From Methanoregula sp. UBA64 (lineage in GTDB: Archaea; Halobacteriota; Methanomicrobia; Methanomicrobiales; Methanospirillaceae), in contig NZ_DAQC01000001.1 of the NCBI RefSeq assembly GCF_002502735.1, forward strand, positions 365,229 through 429,228: a DNA stretch of 64,000 bases, given 5' to 3'. The notes beneath the pieces are model-generated. The model had not been told where the DNA came from and made no database searches. It saw only the letters and a program-made list of their open reading frames with translations. Both the position numbers and the translations under genes were made by a program. Position 1 is the stretch's first letter. Each line of letters starts with the position of its first letter. Below are positions 61,527 through 64,000 of the stretch, piece after piece.

Positions 61527-62407
61527 AAGGAGATCCCCAGTGTTTTGTATGCTTCCTCGATGAGGCCGCCGGCCTTTTCACGGAGGTCTTTACCGATCGC
61601 CCGCGCCTCTTCGAGCGTACCGATATCTTTCTCTATGCGCTCCACGCGCTTCCCGTCAAGGGAGAGTACCTCGGCAACCAGGTGGCCGGCCTTACAGTAG
61701 ATCCCCATGGGCGTAAAGCACCCCGCGCCCACCTGCTCCATCACGGCCCGCTCTATGGCAACGTCTTTCCTGGTGCCCGGGTGGTCGAGCACGGAGAGCA
61801 CTTCCATGAGCGAGGGGTCGGCCCGGCTTACGACCGCGATCGTGCCCTGATTGGGGGTGGGCACGAACTTCTCGGGGGGCAGGCGCTCGCCCGGGATGCG
61901 GACGCCGAGACGCTGGAGGCCGGCCTCCGCGAGCACGATTGCATTGTACTGGCCTTCGCGGAGCTTGCGCATCCTCGTATCCACGTTCCCCCGCAGGTCG
62001 CGGATCTCGAGGTCCGGGTCGTGGCGGAGGAGCTGGGCCTTTCTCCGTGTGCTCGACGTTCCCACGACTTTTACGGCCGAGACCGCGCCAAAGTAGGCAA
62101 GGTAGTCGGCCGGGGAATCGCGGGGAAGGATGGCGGCGATCACGAGGCCCGAGGGCCGGATCGCGGGGATGTCTTTCATGCTGTGGACCGCGCAATCGAT
62201 CTCGCCGTCGAGGATTGCATCGTCAAGGGCTTTTACAAAGACGCCCTGCTTCCCGATCTCATGGAGCGGGACGCCGGTCACTTCGTCTCCTTGAGTGCTG
62301 ATGATCTTCTGCTCTACCTTGATCCCGAGCCCGGCCAGTTTTTTACCTACGATCTCTGCCTGGGCGAGCGCGAGCTTGCTTCCCCGGGTGCCGATCCGGA
62401 CCGTCAT
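61523..62407 (-). CDS. hemC: Hydroxymethylbilane synthase HemC
   Basis: 294 residues: VRIGTRGSKLALAQAEIV, HSMKDIPA, GTSSTRRKAQLLRHDPDLE and the dipyrromethane-cofactor cysteine in GAGCFTPMGIYC. It polymerises four porphobilinogens to hydroxymethylbilane. It overlaps cobA and hemL by four bases each. Uroporphyrinogen-III synthase (hemD), the next enzyme, is not found in the window. Confidence 0.96.
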   Translation of the reverse strand: MTVRIGTRGSKLALAQAEIVGKKLAGLGIKVEQKIISTQGDEVTGVPLHEIGKQGVFVKALDDAILDGEIDCAVHSMKDIPAIRPSGLVIAAILPRDSPADYLAYFGAVSAVKVVGTSSTRRKAQLLRHDPDLEIRDLRGNVDTRMRKLREGQYNAIVLAEAGLQRLGVRIPGERLPPEKFVPTPNQGTIAVVSRADPSLMEVLSVLDHPGTRKDVAIERAVMEQVGAGCFTPMGIYCKAGHLVAEVLSLDGKRVERIEKDIGTLEEARAIGKDLREKAGGLIEEAYKTLGISL

Positions 62408-63645
62408 GCCAGGTACCCTCCTGCAATCGTCTCGATGTCCTGCGGGGTGTGAGCCACCGAGAGGAAATTGGTCTCGAACTGGGAGGGCGGGATAAAGACG
62501 CCGCGGTCAAGCATCTTCTGCCAGAACGCACCGAATGCCTGCGTGTCGCATTCCTTTACTTCCGTGTAGTTCTGCGGGGCATCTTTGCGGAAGAAGTACT
62601 TGAACATCGAACCGAGCCGGACAAACGATCCGGTATCGAGCTTCTCCTCCGGGAGCGACTCTTCGATCACCCGGGTCTTCTCCGCGAGATCCGCATACGT
62701 CTTCGGGTGGTCGTGGAGCCAGCGGATGGTGGCAATCCCGGCCGTAAGCGAGAGCGGGTTTCCCGAGAAGGTGCCGGCCTGGTACACCGGCCCCTCGGGG
62801 ACGGTAAGCGACATTATCTCGCGCTTCCCGCAGAAGGCGCCGATGGGGAGGCCGCCGCCGATGATCTTCCCGAGCGTGGTAAGGTCGGGCTTGATACCGT
62901 ACATCTTCTGCGCCCCGCCTATCCCGAGCCGGTAGCCGGTGATTACCTCGTCGAAGATGAGGAGTACGTCATGGGCCTGTGTGATCTCCCGGACGCTCCT
63001 GAGGTACCCGTCCTGCGGGACCACCGGGCCGATATTCCCGAGAACCGGTTCGATGATGAGCGCCGCGATATCGTTGTTCTTCGCAAGAAGCGTTTCGAGC
63101 GCCTCGGCATCGTTGTATGGAACCTGCCGGGTGTGGGCTACGAGATCGGGGAGCACGCCGGCCGAGTCCGGGACGCCCATCGTGGTTGCGCCCGAGCCGG
63201 CCTTTACGAGCACCGCATCGTGAGCGCCGTGGAACCCGCCCTCGATCTTCACGATATCGGACTTCCCGGTAAAACCCCGGGCGAGCCGGATCGCGGCCAT
63301 CGTGGCTTCCGAACCGCTCGAAACGAACCGGGCCATATCCATGCCCGGGTGGTCGCCGGTGATGAGCTTTGCGAACTCCGGCTCCTCCGGGATCGGCGTG
63401 CCGTACAGCCAGCCCTTTTCGAGCCGGTCCGCGATCGCTTTTTTGATCTCCGGGCGGGCGTGGCCTAACAGGAGCGGGCCATAGCCCATGCAGCAGTCGA
63501 TAAGGGCTGCACCGTCAACCGTATAGAGGTGCGAGCCTTCGGCCCGTGCCGTGTAAAAAGGATAGGGTTTTATTGCCCGGACGGGACTGGAGACCCCGCC
63601 GGGGATCAAAGTTTTTGCTGCCGAGAAGAGTTCTTCGCTCTTCAT
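62404..63645 (-). CDS. hemL: Glutamate-1-semialdehyde 2,1-aminomutase HemL
   Basis: 413 residues. SSPVRAIKPYPFY, GYGPLLLGHARPEI, VSSGSEATMAAIRLARG, LLIFDEVITGYRL and the PLP lysine in TTLGKIIGGGLPIGAF. It turns glutamate-1-semialdehyde into 5-aminolevulinate, the C5 route used by archaea. Its ATG abuts the hemB stop. Confidence 0.97.
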   Translation of the reverse strand: MKSEELFSAAKTLIPGGVSSPVRAIKPYPFYTARAEGSHLYTVDGAALIDCCMGYGPLLLGHARPEIKKAIADRLEKGWLYGTPIPEEPEFAKLITGDHPGMDMARFVSSGSEATMAAIRLARGFTGKSDIVKIEGGFHGAHDAVLVKAGSGATTMGVPDSAGVLPDLVAHTRQVPYNDAEALETLLAKNNDIAALIIEPVLGNIGPVVPQDGYLRSVREITQAHDVLLIFDEVITGYRLGIGGAQKMYGIKPDLTTLGKIIGGGLPIGAFCGKREIMSLTVPEGPVYQAGTFSGNPLSLTAGIATIRWLHDHPKTYADLAEKTRVIEESLPEEKLDTGSFVRLGSMFKYFFRKDAPQNYTEVKECDTQAFGAFWQKMLDRGVFIPPSQFETNFLSVAHTPQDIETIAGGYLA

Positions 63646-64000
63646 TTACAGCCACCCGCACACGTCGCGTGCAAAATACGTGATGATAAGGTCGGCACCG
63701 GCCCTTTTGATACACATGAGCGATTCAAGCACGGTCTCTTTTTCCTTTATCCAGCCGCGCTCCGCCGCGGCCTTGATCATCGCGTACTCGCCGCTCACCT
63801 GGTACGCGGCAACCGGGATCCCGATGGTTGCGATATTCGCGAGCACGTCGAGGTACGGCCCCGCGGGCTTGACCATCAAAATGTCGGCGCCCTCCTCGTA
63901 GTCGAGCTGCGATTCGAGAAATGCCTCGCGGCCGTTTGCCGGGTTCATCTGGTACGTGCTGCGGTCCCCAAACGAGAACCCGGACTCCGCTGCCTCGCGG
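63646..64000 (-). CDS. hemB: Porphobilinogen synthase HemB, N-terminus cut by window edge
   Basis: The C-terminal 118 codons are present. The visible part has FGDRSTYQMNPAN, ILMVKPAGPYLDVL (Schiff-base lysine in MVKPA), VAAYQVSGEYAMIKAA and IITYFARDVCGWL. It condenses two 5-aminolevulinates. The frame continues past 64000; the TAA is followed at once by the hemL ATG. Confidence 0.96.
   Translation of the reverse strand, partial: REAAESGFSFGDRSTYQMNPANGREAFLESQLDYEEGADILMVKPAGPYLDVLANIATIGIPVAAYQVSGEYAMIKAAAERGWIKEKETVLESLMCIKRAGADLIITYFARDVCGWL

Overview
The window is dense, GC-rich archaeal chromosome from a hydrogenotrophic methanogen, most probably of the order Methanomicrobiales. The evidence is a formylmethanofuran dehydrogenase operon (fwdGDBAC), a methyl-coenzyme M reductase component A2 (AtwA) homologue, an anaerobic corrin-ring (cbi) cluster, a stand-alone Ni carbon monoxide dehydrogenase with its CooC maturase, and short AT-rich promoters in front of several genes. 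No tRNA, rRNA, CRISPR array or intact insertion sequence was seen. The genus cannot be fixed by reading alone.

Layout. 1-4.5 kb (minus): truncated glycosyltransferase, FAD amine-oxidase-like protein, sodium:solute symporter with a 34-residue partner, HAD phosphatase. 4.6-8 kb (plus): 2H/metallophosphoesterase fusion, MBL-rhodanese protein, FMN split-barrel protein. 8.2-17.6 kb: a dispersed repeat, a DUF255 thioredoxin-fold protein (minus), a membrane HExxH protein, bacterial-type mutS-mutL, a second inverted copy of the repeat, and a MutY without a visible Fe-S cluster. 17.7-20.2 kb: a 28-residue membrane peptide, a small Cys-containing protein and the first of two DsrE/F/H-like triple-domain proteins. 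20.7-25.3 kb: fwd operon, closed by a terminator hairpin.

25.7-36.4 kb is a sulfur/selenium and redox island: cysteine-desulfurase-family protein, extended rubredoxin, small siroheme sulfite-reductase-like protein, split YeeE/YedE transporter, TusA-like protein with CPYC, the second DsrE/F/H-like triple-domain protein, a divergent TusA-like ORF without a standard start, a CGCAxxG-type redox protein, a dehydratase activase with a double-cubane reductase, and an OsmC protein. 36.9-42.7 kb (minus) is cbiT-L-F-G-H-C-D-E. 42.9-46.7 kb is a molybdate/tungstate ABC transporter carrying two TrmO-like genes. 46.9-56.2 kb holds a histidine kinase, two paralogous small winged-helix-like proteins, DUF134, DUF169, cooS-cooC, a DUF5320-like peptide, AtwA, an Mrp/NBP35 ATPase and a cupin. 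56.2-59.8 kb: class II photolyase, M64-like protease, membrane protein. 60.3-64 kb (minus): hemB-hemL-hemC-cobA-psiE.

The parts fit together. hemB/L/C and cobA make the precursor for siroheme and for the cbi pathway; the Mod transporter supplies the metal needed by Fwd; CooS, AtwA, Mrp and the sulfur island concern metallocofactors and low-potential redox chemistry. A shared motif, TTNTGCKCATATGKG, lies in front of modA, the winged-helix/DUF134 pair, the DUF169 gene and the DUF5320/atwA unit. It suggests an undescribed local regulon.
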